Origin: Planctomycetota bacterium | Lineage (GTDB): Bacteria > Planctomycetota > Phycisphaerae > Phycisphaerales > SM1A02 | NCBI GenBank assembly: GCA_902521645.1 | Contig: CABYSN010000002.1 | Span: 1-52,296, forward strand | Direction of reading: 5' to 3' | Length of the DNA stretch: 52,296 nt | Shown: in pieces, positions 25,675-34,625 of the stretch | How positions within the stretch are numbered: position 1 is the stretch's first letter | Layout: every line of letters starts with the position of its first letter | Notes under the pieces: model-generated | Database searches by the model: none | Seen by the model: the letters and a program-made list of their open reading frames with translations, nothing else | What the model was told of the DNA's origin: nothing | Made by a program: the position numbers and the translations under genes

Positions 25675-26178
25675 TCACTCTTCTCCGCCGAGCATCGAGC
25701 CACCGAGTCCCTGAAGGGAGTCCCGGATCTCCGCGGCGCGTTCGTACTGTTCGGCCGCGATGGCTTCGTTCAATTGCTTGAGCAGTTTGGAGCGCTGCAG
25801 CTGGCGGTCCATGTGCCCTTCCTGTCGTTCCGGAATGTGGCCGGAATGGTGGCTGGCGCCTCCCTGAGCTCTGGCAATCAGTGGTTCGAGATGTTTTTCG
25901 AAGGCCTGATAGCAGTTCGGGCAGCCAAGAACGCCATGGTGGCGGAACTTCGCGATGGAGAGGCCGCAGGTCGGACAACTCGTCGACCGGCGTTTCTGCG
26001 ACTGCGGAGGAACAGGGATCGCCTTGGCGAATTGCTGAGCCATGGGGCCACCGGTCGATCCGTAGCCCTCTGCCGCGGCGCATTCCGGGCAGAGGTGGAT
26101 CTCCTGTTTCTTGCCATTCTTGATCCGGACCTCGTGGACCTGGGCAGGCTTCTCACATCTGTCGCATTTGTGTTCCAT
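25675..26178 (-). CDS. mcsA: McsB activator McsA (zinc-finger, UVR motif)
   Basis: About 167 residues. Two zinc-binding pairs sit in each half: CDRC and CPEC near the N-terminus, CPTC and CPNC around residues 95-115. The C-terminus is a UVR motif (LLKQLNEAIAAEQYERAAEIRDSLQGL), the helical hairpin shared with UvrB/UvrC and ClpC that mediates contact with McsB or the Clp ATPase. McsA stimulates the arginine kinase McsB, and the mcsA-mcsB order with a 5-base gap is the classic arrangement. The ATG at 26178 is preferred to the TTG at 26199. No CtsR repressor gene accompanies the pair. Confidence 0.93.
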   Translation of the reverse strand: MEHKCDRCEKPAQVHEVRIKNGKKQEIHLCPECAAAEGYGSTGGPMAQQFAKAIPVPPQSQKRRSTSCPTCGLSIAKFRHHGVLGCPNCYQAFEKHLEPLIARAQGGASHHSGHIPERQEGHMDRQLQRSKLLKQLNEAIAAEQYERAAEIRDSLQGLGGSMLGGEE

Positions 26179-26265
26179 GTCTGGTTTCCGCCTGCTCAAC
26201 CTTAGTCAGACATCTGGTCGTGGTGGCCTTACTATTCGAAAAAAAGCATCCTTGTCGAGGAACGT

Positions 26266-27123
26266 CTAGCAGGTCTCCGCCAGTGCACCGCGAATACGGA
26301 CCAATCGTGTGAGGAGTGCCCTGACGTCATTCAGCGGGATCATCGTTGCGGCATCACTGCTGCCGCTGGGAGGATCCGGATGGCATTCCAGGAAGAGGCA
26401 ATCGACACCCACCGCGGTCGCGGCACTGGCAAGCAGCGGGGCTCGCTCGGGGCGTCCACCGGTGTGGGTGCCCCCGTCGCCAGGCAACTGGGTGGAGTGG
26501 GTCACATCGAAGCACACCGGGCAGCCTTCCTGATCGCCCAGTTCCATGAGATCTCCGATTCCGATGAAGTCATTCACGAGGCGGTCGTATCCGAAGAAGC
26601 TGCCTCGCTCGGTGAGCATCAGGCGTTCGCCTCCCGCCGATCGGACCTTCGAGATCACATTCCTCATCTGGTCCGGGCCGAGGAACTGACCCTTCTTCAC
26701 GTTCATCGCGGCACCGGTTTCCGCGGCGGCACACAAGAGGTCCGTCTGCCGGCAGAGAAACGCCGGTATCTGAAGAAGGGAGACATGCTCCGCTGCCGGA
26801 GCGGCCTGTTCGGGGAGGTGGATGTCGGTGCAGGTGGGACGGCACAGCTCCCGTCCGATCTTCGCGATCTCCTCGAGACCGCGTTCGGCTCCAGGTCCTC
26901 GAGCGGATCCGATGCTGGAGCGATTCGCCTTGTCGAAGCTGGCTTTGAAGACGTAGGGGATGTCCAGATCGGCACAGATCTGAGAGACCTCTAGACCTAT
27001 TCTGCGGTTGATTTCCGCTGTTTCCAGCACACAGGGCCCTGCGATGATCAGCAGAGGCCGATCGGCCTTCGAATTATCGAACCATTCGTGCAGATTTTGC
27101 GTATCGGTCATTGGTCTTGACAT
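26266..27123 (-). CDS. kdsA: 3-deoxy-8-phosphooctulonate synthase (KDO-8-P synthase)
   Basis: About 285 residues, a TIM-barrel aldolase of the DAHP/KDO8P family. Segments include LLIIAGPCVLE, VFKASFDKANRSS, LQIPAFLCRQTDLL, MNVKKGQFLGPDQM and the KDO8P-specific FDVTHSTQLPG. It condenses phosphoenolpyruvate with arabinose-5-phosphate to make the KDO precursor of lipopolysaccharide, implying an LPS-type outer membrane. The ATG at 27123 follows AGAGGAG by 7 bases and is preferred to 27183. It is divergent from the DUF1444 gene across 245 bases. No other kds genes are adjacent. Confidence 0.95.
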   Translation of the reverse strand: MSRPMTDTQNLHEWFDNSKADRPLLIIAGPCVLETAEINRRIGLEVSQICADLDIPYVFKASFDKANRSSIGSARGPGAERGLEEIAKIGRELCRPTCTDIHLPEQAAPAAEHVSLLQIPAFLCRQTDLLCAAAETGAAMNVKKGQFLGPDQMRNVISKVRSAGGERLMLTERGSFFGYDRLVNDFIGIGDLMELGDQEGCPVCFDVTHSTQLPGDGGTHTGGRPERAPLLASAATAVGVDCLFLECHPDPPSGSSDAATMIPLNDVRALLTRLVRIRGALAETC

Positions 27124-27368
27124 CGGTCTGCTCCTCTTTTTCAGTCCGTCCGAGGTCACATGGTACATCCGCCCTGAGGTCATGTTTCGATCACTTCAGG
27201 ACCGATTTTCAGCTTCTTCCGTGTTCTTGACGAAAGCCGGTCCCGAGTATGACCGAAGACAACCTTGTTGGGCGCCCTCAAGGAGGAAGAGGGCGTTCGA
27301 CGACGAGTAGGCACGCTGTTCGTATTTGGACGGACATGTGCAAGGCAGGGGATTCTTGGAGGGCGAAG

Positions 27369-28166
27369 ATGGCACATCTTCCCAGAGAACCAGAGGCATT
27401 CGGCGAACAGGTGGCCGTTCTCCTGAAGCGCTATTTTCCCGATCGTGAAACCGAGTTGGTCGGTCCTCTGGATCTGATCGTGAGCGGGCGTCATCTCGGT
27501 CTCGAGAACCTCTATCGAATGGTGCTCAGAAACCCTGCTCGAGGAACTGAAATCGTCGAAAACTATCTGGAGAAGGTGCTTGAGGGTGACCTTGTTCTCA
27601 ACCTTCCCATGCCCCTGGCGCTCGCCAGAGGTCGCATCATGCCCAGAATCCAGCCTCTCAGCATCTTCGATCGACTTGATCGGGAGCATGTGGCCCACAT
27701 CCCGTATGTCAATGGAACGGTCATCGTCTACGTGATCGACCTTCCCGAGGTGACGGTCTCGATCACCACGGAGCAGATGATCAAGTGGGGGCTCGGCCCC
27801 GAGGATCTGGATGACATCTCTCGGAAGAATCTGTCTCGCTACGTTCCAGAGGTCAAGATCAAGTTGATCGAAAGCAATGACGGCGGTCGGGCTGCAATGG
27901 TCTCGGAGAAGGATGGTTACGATGCTGCTCGACTCCTGCTGACCACCTTGCACAAGCGCCTTGCTCCTGAATTGGACGGTGATTTCTTCGTGGCCACGCC
28001 CGCACGGGATTGTTTCGTCGCGGTCAGCAACGGCCCCGATTCCTTTCTCGAGAGGCTTCGTGAGCGGGTCGGTCAGGATTTTCGTCGCATGCCCTATCCG
28101 ATCACCCGCGAGCTTTTCGTGGTCACTCGTGACGGTGTCGCAGGTACCGCGTCCGATGCGGCCTGA
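27369..28166 (+). CDS. DUF1444 (YtpQ-like) family protein
   Basis: About 265 residues. The ATG at 27369 has GGAGGG 5-7 bases upstream and is preferred to 27249. The sequence follows the DUF1444 pattern: an N-terminal helix (FGEQVAVLLKRYF), LDLIVSGRHLGLENLYRMV, MPRIQPLS, VVTVYV-type strands (GTVIVYVIDLPEVTVSITTEQMIKWGL) and a C-terminal domain with DGYDAARLLLTTL and NGPDSFLERLRERV. The function of this family is not known. No signal peptide is present, so it should be cytoplasmic. A 13-base gap separates it from the glutamine amidotransferase gene, suggesting cotranscription. Confidence 0.75.
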   Translation: MAHLPREPEAFGEQVAVLLKRYFPDRETELVGPLDLIVSGRHLGLENLYRMVLRNPARGTEIVENYLEKVLEGDLVLNLPMPLALARGRIMPRIQPLSIFDRLDREHVAHIPYVNGTVIVYVIDLPEVTVSITTEQMIKWGLGPEDLDDISRKNLSRYVPEVKIKLIESNDGGRAAMVSEKDGYDAARLLLTTLHKRLAPELDGDFFVATPARDCFVAVSNGPDSFLERLRERVGQDFRRMPYPITRELFVVTRDGVAGTASDAA

Positions 28167-28179
28167 TATTCTTTGAACC

Positions 28180-28779
28180 GTGATTCTCCTCATCGACAAC
28201 TACGACAGCTTCACCTGGAATCTGGTTCAGCGGATCGGTGAACTTGATGCGTCGATTGCCGTTCATGTGGTTCGCAACGATGAAATCGACGCAGATGAAG
28301 CTGAGAGGCTTTCGCCCTCTCATCTGATCATCTCGCCCGGACCGTGCACGCCCGATCAGACCGGTGCATGCAAGTCGGTCATCGATCGACTGAGAGGACG
28401 GGTGCCCATTCTCGGTGTCTGTCTGGGGCATCAGACGATCGGGGCACTCTCCGGCATGATCGTGGAACGCGCCGCCTTGCCCGTTCATGGGAAGACCTCT
28501 GCGGTTCATCACGACGGTCGCGGCATCTTCGCCGGTCTGTCCCAGCCCTTCGAGGCCACCAGATATCATTCTCTGATCGTGAATCGTGACTCGGTCGACG
28601 GCAGCCGATTCGAAGTGAGTGCCTGGTTGCCCGACGGCACGGTCATGGGACTTCGATCTCTCGAAGACGGTCCTCCTGTGGATGGTGTCCAGTTTCACCC
28701 GGAAAGTTTCCTCACGGAAGAAGGCCCGCGCCTGCTCGCCAACTTCCTGGGACTCGGGTGTCCCGCACGGGCGCTCTGA
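28180..28779 (+). CDS. Glutamine amidotransferase, anthranilate/aminodeoxychorismate synthase component II
   Basis: A 199-residue class I glutamine amidotransferase starting at a GTG. The N-terminus MILLIDNYDSFTWNLVQ is diagnostic of the TrpG/PabA branch. The nucleophile is the Cys of GVCLGHQTIG, and the His-Glu pair is in VQFHPESFLTEEG. It releases ammonia from glutamine for the synthesis of anthranilate (tryptophan) or aminodeoxychorismate (folate), working with TrpE or PabB. Neither component I gene is in the window, so the choice between trpG and pabA stays open; in many bacteria one protein serves both. Confidence 0.93.
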   Translation: MILLIDNYDSFTWNLVQRIGELDASIAVHVVRNDEIDADEAERLSPSHLIISPGPCTPDQTGACKSVIDRLRGRVPILGVCLGHQTIGALSGMIVERAALPVHGKTSAVHHDGRGIFAGLSQPFEATRYHSLIVNRDSVDGSRFEVSAWLPDGTVMGLRSLEDGPPVDGVQFHPESFLTEEGPRLLANFLGLGCPARAL

Positions 28780-28822
28780 AACCAATTAGAATGGCAAGCA
28801 CTGTCTGAAGGAGGACATTCGC

Positions 28823-29263
28823 GTGACTGAAGCTGCCCCCGGCGGAGAAACCGCATCATTCATTCTGGAAGAGCCTCCGACCGAGGACTCCGTCGTGCTT
28901 GGAGTGCATGGCACGGATTACCGTATCACGCTGAGCCCTTCGGTCGGACCTTCGAGTTTTCCGGTCCCCGCCTCCCGGCGGAACAGACGCATTCGCGGAA
29001 CAGTCCTCGGAAGGGCTTTGAAGATGCATCGTGCCGATGCCGGTGGTCGCTTCATCGAACCCGTCCACGGCCAGCCTCGGATCGTTCAGGGGACTGTCGC
29101 CCGCGTCGATGCGGCCAATGATCGTCTGCTCATGGACATCGTGATCCCCATGTGGATCACGGTCGAGACCGGAGTGACGGGGCAGAGCGCCTCCGATTTT
29201 CAGACCGGAGAGCTTCTGAATTTCTATCTTGAAAGTGGAACCCGATTCGTTCCCGAGGCGTGA
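28823..29263 (+). CDS. Small conserved-looking protein of unknown function
   Basis: A 146-residue protein that I do not recognise. The GTG start has AAGGAGGA seven bases upstream, a near-perfect ribosome binding site, so it is very likely expressed. It is soluble, with predicted beta strands in the second half (RIVQGTVARVDAANDRLLMDIVIPMWITVE), suggesting a small beta barrel such as an OB-like or PilZ-like fold; this is only an impression. It follows the amidotransferase gene by 43 bases in the same direction. The stop codon directly abuts the stop of the convergent thioredoxin-like gene. Confidence 0.7.
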   Translation: MTEAAPGGETASFILEEPPTEDSVVLGVHGTDYRITLSPSVGPSSFPVPASRRNRRIRGTVLGRALKMHRADAGGRFIEPVHGQPRIVQGTVARVDAANDRLLMDIVIPMWITVETGVTGQSASDFQTGELLNFYLESGTRFVPEA

Positions 29264-30334
29264 TCACTCCGGCTTCGGGGCGTCTTCCGCCATCAGGAAC
29301 TTGATCGCCGTTTCGACCTCGCTGTTCCTGCAGTCCGGAACACGCAGCCTTCCTTGGCGATCGAAGACGTAATAGTCCGGATAGCCGTTCACCATGTAGG
29401 CGTTGATGGTCGTGTTCTCCACATCGTGGCAGACCGGATACATGATGTCGCGCGACCTGACCATGTCCGCCATGCGTTCGGCTCCGCGGTGATGGCAGAC
29501 GCCGATGAGTATGACGTCGTCTCGGTACTTCTCGGCAAGTGCGTTGTTCTTCGGAATCGAAGCGAGGCAGGGCCCGCACCATGTCGCCCAGAAATCAAGA
29601 ACGACGATCTTGCCCTCCCTGTCCTCGGGGCGGATGACGCCGTTGATCCAGTTTGAGACATCGAGTGCGGGGGGGTTGGTGGCATCTATGGAAGCCAGTC
29701 GTCTGCTTCTGGTCGCATCCGCTCCCGATTCAAGCAGCGTCTTCGGGACTGGAGGCGCCGCATCGAGTCGGTTCTCCGAGCCTCCGGTCGCCGTGGGCAT
29801 CGGTTCCTCGATCAACGCCTTGACCACCTTGCCGACGTTCGATGGCTGCAATCCGATCGCTCGGATCCTTCCCGATCTGTCGATGACGGCGATGGTGGGC
29901 CAGAATCTCACATTCCAGTTTCTCTCACTGAGCGTCTTGTCATCGACGAACAGCGGGTAGTCGACCTTCTTGTCCCTGGCGAGTTGCGCCATTCGATCGA
30001 CGCCTCGCCGGCTGTCGTGAACCCCCATCACCAGAAGTCCCTGATCCTTGTATTCGTCCTGCAGACGGACCATCTCCGGCAGTGCTTTCACGCACGGTGC
30101 GCACCATGTCCCCCAGAAGTCGACCACAACGACTTTTCCTCGAGTGTCCGGAGTGCGAACTGACTTGCCATTGATATCCGCAAGTTTGAGAGGAGGTGCC
30201 TTCTTGCCGACCATGCCGCGGTGGACCGATCTGACATTCTCGTCTCCCCAGAACCAGCTTTCAGGGAATTCCTCCTCGGCGAAGCAAGTGGTGCCAAACA
30301 GGAGAATGAGGATCAGGGCCGGAATTCTATTCAT
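29264..30334 (-). CDS. Exported protein with two TlpA-like thioredoxin domains
   Basis: A 356-residue exported protein. The signal peptide ([15 protein letters not shown]) precedes two thioredoxin-fold domains of the TlpA/ResA class. The first (~42-180) has active site WCAPC in [19 protein letters not shown]. The second (~225-350) has WCGPC in [18 protein letters not shown]. Each is followed by a cis-Pro region ([18 protein letters not shown]). A Pro/Ser linker connects them. Such proteins transfer reducing power in the periplasm, for example in cytochrome c maturation or disulfide repair. Duplication in one chain is uncommon but known. AAGGAG lies 8 bases before the ATG. Confidence 0.9.
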   Translation of the reverse strand: MNRIPALILILLFGTTCFAEEEFPESWFWGDENVRSVHRGMVGKKAPPLKLADINGKSVRTPDTRGKVVVVDFWGTWCAPCVKALPEMVRLQDEYKDQGLLVMGVHDSRRGVDRMAQLARDKKVDYPLFVDDKTLSERNWNVRFWPTIAVIDRSGRIRAIGLQPSNVGKVVKALIEEPMPTATGGSENRLDAAPPVPKTLLESGADATRSRRLASIDATNPPALDVSNWINGVIRPEDREGKIVVLDFWATWCGPCLASIPKNNALAEKYRDDVILIGVCHHRGAERMADMVRSRDIMYPVCHDVENTTINAYMVNGYPDYYVFDRQGRLRVPDCRNSEVETAIKFLMAEDAPKPE

Positions 30335-30416
30335 CTGAAAGGCTCCTTGGGGCGTGGGTGGTGCTCCATTAGCATACGATGCGAACGAGCAATCAATTCA
30401 GGGAGTTCGAGCAGGC

Positions 30417-31610
30417 ATGGCAAAAAACATCGGAATAGGTCTTATTGGCAACGGTTTCATGGGTCGAGCACATGCCAATGCATGGGGCGCGGTGAATCGA
30501 TTCTTCTCCCTGCGGCGACACGCGTACATGAAGACGGTCGCCGGTCGTTCGGAGAAGGACGTCGAGACCTTCGCGAAGCGGTGGGGCTTCGAGGGAAGCA
30601 CCACCGACTGGACGTCGATGTTGGATGATGATGAGATCGGCCTGATCGATGTCACGACCGAGAATCACAAGCATGCCGAGATGTCGATCGCGGCACTCGA
30701 GTCCGGGCGCAACGTGTGCTGTGAAAAGCCCATGGCGGGAACGCTCGAGGAAGCGCGTGCGATGCGGGACGCGGCACGCAAGGCCGCACGACGCGGACAG
30801 AATGCCTGGGTCTGGTTCAACTATCGGCGGTGTCCCGCCGTCGCCTTCGCGCACCAGTTGGTGAAGCGTGGAAAACTCGGCCGTATCTTTCATGTCCGTG
30901 CGCAGTATCTTCAGGACTGGGGCGGTCCCGACACGCCTCTCCTCTGGCGTTTCATCGGAAAGCACGCAGGTTCCGGCGCCCACGGTGATCTCAATGCCCA
31001 CATCATCGACATGGCCCGATTCGTGACCGGAGATGAACTCACCGAGGTGAGCGGCGCCATCGAGGAGACCTTCATCAAGGAGCGACGGCTGGTCGATGGT
31101 TCGGGCGGTCCGATTTCTGGAAAGGGCGCTTCCCGCGGGCGAAAGATGGGACGATCGACGGTGGATGATTGTCTCATGTTCATGGGCAGAATGAAGAAAG
31201 GTGCGGTCGCCAGTTTCGAAGCGACTCGTCTGGCGACCGGCAATCAAAACGCCAATCGGCTTGAAATCAATGGTGAGAAGGGCTCTCTTCGTTTCGATTT
31301 CGAACGGATGAACGCGCTCGAGTGGTGGGACAACACCCTTGATCCCGGACTGCGTGGCTGGAGTCGGATCATGTGCACCGACGGGGACACCCACCCATAT
31401 GTCCAGAATTACTGGCCCGCGGCACACCTCATCGGATACGAGCATTGTTTCACAAGCATGTGTTCCGACATCCTGCGTGTCCTCGCCGGAAACAAGCCGG
31501 TCGTGCCTCTGCCTGACTTCGAGGATGCCTATCAGACTCAGAGAGTCCTGCATGCGGCGCAGCTGAGTGCGAACGAGAAGAGGTCGGTGAAATTGTCCGA
31601 GGTGAAGTGA
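30417..31610 (+). CDS. Gfo/Idh/MocA family oxidoreductase
   Basis: About 397 residues. An N-terminal NAD(P)-binding Rossmann fold begins IGIGLIGNGFMGRAHANAW. The family's EKP motif reads CCEKPMAGTLEEA. The C-terminal substrate-binding domain contains GDLNAHIIDMARFVTGDEL, which supplies the catalytic His/Asp region, and GEKGSLRFDFERMNALEWW. These enzymes oxidise or reduce sugars and related alcohols; the substrate is not evident. The ATG at 30417 places the Rossmann motif at the N-terminus. The stop is separated by one base from the GTG start of the squalene-hopene cyclase gene, so the two are almost certainly cotranscribed. Confidence 0.9.
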   Translation: MAKNIGIGLIGNGFMGRAHANAWGAVNRFFSLRRHAYMKTVAGRSEKDVETFAKRWGFEGSTTDWTSMLDDDEIGLIDVTTENHKHAEMSIAALESGRNVCCEKPMAGTLEEARAMRDAARKAARRGQNAWVWFNYRRCPAVAFAHQLVKRGKLGRIFHVRAQYLQDWGGPDTPLLWRFIGKHAGSGAHGDLNAHIIDMARFVTGDELTEVSGAIEETFIKERRLVDGSGGPISGKGASRGRKMGRSTVDDCLMFMGRMKKGAVASFEATRLATGNQNANRLEINGEKGSLRFDFERMNALEWWDNTLDPGLRGWSRIMCTDGDTHPYVQNYWPAAHLIGYEHCFTSMCSDILRVLAGNKPVVPLPDFEDAYQTQRVLHAAQLSANEKRSVKLSEVK

Positions 31611-31611
31611 C

Positions 31612-33645
31612 GTGACGATTTCTTTCGAATCAGAGATGAAGCATCTGTCGGAAGCACGTGATCGTGCGGTCGATGCTCTTCTCTCATTGCAGAAGGAAGA
31701 CGGGCATTGGTGCGGTGAGCTCGAAGGGGATTCCATTCTCCAGAGCGAGTACATCCTCATGAAATGGATTCTGGAACAGGAGCACGCTCCTCTTCATGAT
31801 GGTCGCGACGGGTGGGAGGTGCTTCAACGCATCGCCTCCCGACTGCGAGCCCAGCAGCGCGACGATGGCGGATGGGGTCAATACCGTGACTCCGAAGTGG
31901 ATGTCTCCGGATCGGTGAAAGCCTATTTCGCTCTGAAGCTCATGGGAGATGATCCGCGTTCTCAACCTATGAGGGCCGCGGTGTCTGCGATCCATGCAGC
32001 AGGTGGCGCGGAGAAGTGCAATTCCTTCAGCAACTTCTATCTCGCCTGTCTGGGGCAGATCTCGTGGAACGCAGTCCCTGCGATCCCGCCCGAGATCATC
32101 AGGCTTCCCCGCTGGTTCTATTTCCACCTGGACAAGGTGAGTGCCTGGACTCGGACCATGATTTTGCCGTTGTCACTCGTGGCGACCCTGAGACCCACCC
32201 GTCCTCTGGTCGATTCGCTTTCGATCGACGAACTCTTCGTCGATCAGGAGGCACGTCACCGGCTCACGCTTCGTGCCGAGACGCCATCCGGTTGGAAGTT
32301 CTTCTTCAAGACCGTCGATCGAGTCATGAAAGCGCTGAACGACCCGCTCAACTCGACCTTCTATCGAAGAAATTCGATCGAACTCGCCTGGGACTGGATC
32401 AAGAATCGCATGGGGCAGGATGGTCCCTCGGCCACCGATGGTCTGGGGGCGATCTTTCCTGCGATGGTCTACAGCCAGATCGTGATGAAGGCTCTCGGAT
32501 ATGAGCGCGATCATTCGAGGGTGCTTCGTGCCGAGGAGGAACTCGACGCCTTCTTTCTCGAGTCCGAGGATGGGTCGATCCGGATTCAACCCTGTTTCAG
32601 CCCTGTCTGGGACACCGGGATCGCGTTGTACGCTCTTTCCGATTGCGGGATGACGCTCGATGATGAGCCGGTTGCAAAGGCTGCGGACTGGCTTCGTTCA
32701 AGAGAATTGCGTTTTCAGGGCGACTGGGTCCGCAGTGTCGACGGGGAACCTCCGTTCACCGGGTGGTGTTTCGAGTACGACAACGCCTGGTATCCCGATT
32801 GCGACGACACCGCCATGGTCGGCAAGGCGCTTCTTCGAGTCGGTGGGGAGGAGAACGTGGCCGCCAGCGGTCGTGCACTCGAATGGATGCTTGCGATGCA
32901 GAACATCGATGGGGGGTGGGCCGCATTCGATCGTACCGTCGAACGTCCCATTCTCGAGCATGTTCCGTTCGCCGATCACAACGCGATGCAGGATCCGTCA
33001 TGCGCCGACATCACCGGGCGGGCTCTGGAGTTTCTGCACGGTCACGGACTCGGAACCTCGCATCCTTCGGTCGAAGCGGGGATCGAATTCATCAAGAGCC
33101 GGCAGGAGGAGGATGGTTCCTTCCGAGGTCGTTGGGGGGTCAATTACATCTACGGAACATGGCAGTCGATCATCGGTCCGGTGGACTGTGGTGTCTCTCC
33201 CGACGAGGACTGGGTGCAACGAGCCGGTGCATGGTTGAAGAGCATTCAGAAGGATGACGGATCCTTCGGTGAGACGGCGAACAGCTACATCGATCCCTCC
33301 CTGAAGAGTCAGGGTGTCTCGACCCCGTCTCAGACCGCATGGGGTGCGATGGCGATCCTCTCCATCTTCGGTTCCGAGGATCCACAGGTCATCGCCGCCA
33401 TGTCATGGCTGGCCTCCAGGCAGCTCGATGCAGCTTCGGCGGCCGATCCAAGAGTGAATCCGGACGGAGATCCTGCGGGTTCCTGGGTCGAACTGGAGAT
33501 GACGGGTACCGGATTCCCCCGGGTCTTCTATCTCCGTTATCACATGTACCGCCTGTACTTTCCGATGATGGCCCTGGGCAGGTTTCTCGCCGCACGTGGA
33601 GTGTCTCGCTCGGGCGCAGCGTGCGCGGCTTCAATCCCCGGCTGA
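31612..33645 (+). CDS. shc: Squalene-hopene cyclase
   Basis: A 677-residue class II triterpene cyclase, the usual length. The catalytic acid motif DCDDTA sits at residues 396-401 (YPDCDDTAMVG). QW-type repeats recur, such as QRDDGGWGQY, QNIDGGWAAFD, QEEDGSFRGRWGVNYIYGTW and QKDDGSFGE, and the GTGFP region (MTGTGFPRVFYLRYHMYRLYFP) closes the C-terminus. It folds squalene into hopene at the membrane, the first hopanoid-specific step. The GTG start follows GAGG by 9 bases, inside the end of the oxidoreductase gene. Its 3' end overlaps the convergent arginase gene by 15 bases. No other hpn gene is adjacent. Confidence 0.97.
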   Translation: MTISFESEMKHLSEARDRAVDALLSLQKEDGHWCGELEGDSILQSEYILMKWILEQEHAPLHDGRDGWEVLQRIASRLRAQQRDDGGWGQYRDSEVDVSGSVKAYFALKLMGDDPRSQPMRAAVSAIHAAGGAEKCNSFSNFYLACLGQISWNAVPAIPPEIIRLPRWFYFHLDKVSAWTRTMILPLSLVATLRPTRPLVDSLSIDELFVDQEARHRLTLRAETPSGWKFFFKTVDRVMKALNDPLNSTFYRRNSIELAWDWIKNRMGQDGPSATDGLGAIFPAMVYSQIVMKALGYERDHSRVLRAEEELDAFFLESEDGSIRIQPCFSPVWDTGIALYALSDCGMTLDDEPVAKAADWLRSRELRFQGDWVRSVDGEPPFTGWCFEYDNAWYPDCDDTAMVGKALLRVGGEENVAASGRALEWMLAMQNIDGGWAAFDRTVERPILEHVPFADHNAMQDPSCADITGRALEFLHGHGLGTSHPSVEAGIEFIKSRQEEDGSFRGRWGVNYIYGTWQSIIGPVDCGVSPDEDWVQRAGAWLKSIQKDDGSFGETANSYIDPSLKSQGVSTPSQTAWGAMAILSIFGSEDPQVIAAMSWLASRQLDAASAADPRVNPDGDPAGSWVELEMTGTGFPRVFYLRYHMYRLYFPMMALGRFLAARGVSRSGAACAASIPG

Positions 33646-34551
33646 GGCTCCCTTTGCGTTGGCCTGAAGAAGCGCCAGCAGGGACTGGATCATCAATTCA
33701 CTGGTGCGTTCGTCCAGATCCGTTTCGGGATTCAATTCCACGGCATCGATCGCCACGATCTGTCCGTGTTCTCCGACCAGGGACATGGTGTCCTGAATCT
33801 GCCGAGGGGTCAGTCCGCCCGGCACCGCGGTGTCCACTCCGGGCGCGAACTCCGGATCGATCACATCGACGTCGAAGCTCACCATGAACGGTTCTCCATT
33901 CGGAGAGACCACCTTCATCGCATCCTCCACCGTCTTCTCGACGCCCTCCCGATGAATCATTTCGGAGGAGAAGACCGCGAGTCCCAGTTCCTCGATGTGC
34001 CTTTGTTCGCCCGGGTCGATGTCCCGTGCGCCCACGAACGCGATTCGTTTCGGATCGATTCGTCCCTCCACGCCCACCACATCGCTGAGATGTTCGACCT
34101 CAAGTCCGAGCAGTGCCGCGGCGCTCATCCCATGTGGATTGCCTGATGGAGTCGTTTCATGCGTGTTCATGTCGACGTGGGCGTCGATCCAGAGAACGCC
34201 CGGTATGGCGTCCTCTCGAGCATGGTGGGCCGTGGCGACCCCTGCGATCGAACCCGCGGCAAGCGTGTGATCTCCGCCGATCACAAGTGGTCTGATGTGG
34301 TCATGCGCGAGTTCCGCCGTCCGTCTCTTGAGAGCTTCGCACCAGCGTCCGGTCTCCTCGAGTCGCGAGGCGCATTCCCGTTGATCAGGCAACACGTCGC
34401 CGGCATCTTCGACTCGGGCGTGATCCAGCGCTTCGCTGAGCCTCTCGACCACGGCTTTCTCTCTGGCCTGGCGGGGCCCTCCGGCCGCACCGGGCTTTTC
34501 GCCGCCGATACCCATCGGTACACCGAGAATTCGTATGTCCGTTTTCGTCAT
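33631..34551 (-). CDS. rocF: Arginase (ureohydrolase family)
   Basis: About 306 residues. The manganese ligands are all present: GGDHTLAAGS, WIDAHVDMNTHET, SGNPHGMSAA and SFDVDVIDPEFAPG, followed by GGLTPRQIQDTMSLV and VAIDAVELNPETD. The SGNPHGM segment favours arginase over agmatinase. It hydrolyses arginine to urea and ornithine in the cytoplasm. The ATG at 34551 starts the protein just before the first strand (IRILGVPMGIGG); the ATG at 34578 is an alternative and lacks a ribosome binding site. It is convergent with shc (15-base overlap) and divergent from the M1 peptidase. Confidence 0.92.
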   Translation of the reverse strand: MTKTDIRILGVPMGIGGEKPGAAGGPRQAREKAVVERLSEALDHARVEDAGDVLPDQRECASRLEETGRWCEALKRRTAELAHDHIRPLVIGGDHTLAAGSIAGVATAHHAREDAIPGVLWIDAHVDMNTHETTPSGNPHGMSAAALLGLEVEHLSDVVGVEGRIDPKRIAFVGARDIDPGEQRHIEELGLAVFSSEMIHREGVEKTVEDAMKVVSPNGEPFMVSFDVDVIDPEFAPGVDTAVPGGLTPRQIQDTMSLVGEHGQIVAIDAVELNPETDLDERTSELMIQSLLALLQANAKGASAGD

Positions 34552-34625
34552 CGCCTTAGGATCCTCGAAATGACTCATTCTGGCCAGTCTTCAACATCGG
34601 TTCCCGATCCGCCTACACTTGGGGC

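Noticed and set aside
27281-27305. Hairpin CGCCCTC/GAGGGCG with AAGGAGG in its loop, considered a riboswitch-like control
   Set aside because: No start codon at suitable spacing follows the AAGGAGG, and the DUF1444 gene has its own site further on.
27180-28199. 339-residue minus-strand ORF opposite the DUF1444 gene
   Set aside because: The plus-strand gene has a clear GGAGGG site and family motifs; the antisense frame has neither.
30393-31760. 455-residue minus-strand ORF across the Gfo/Idh gene
   Set aside because: Shadow of a well-supported oxidoreductase gene; no motif, no ribosome binding site.
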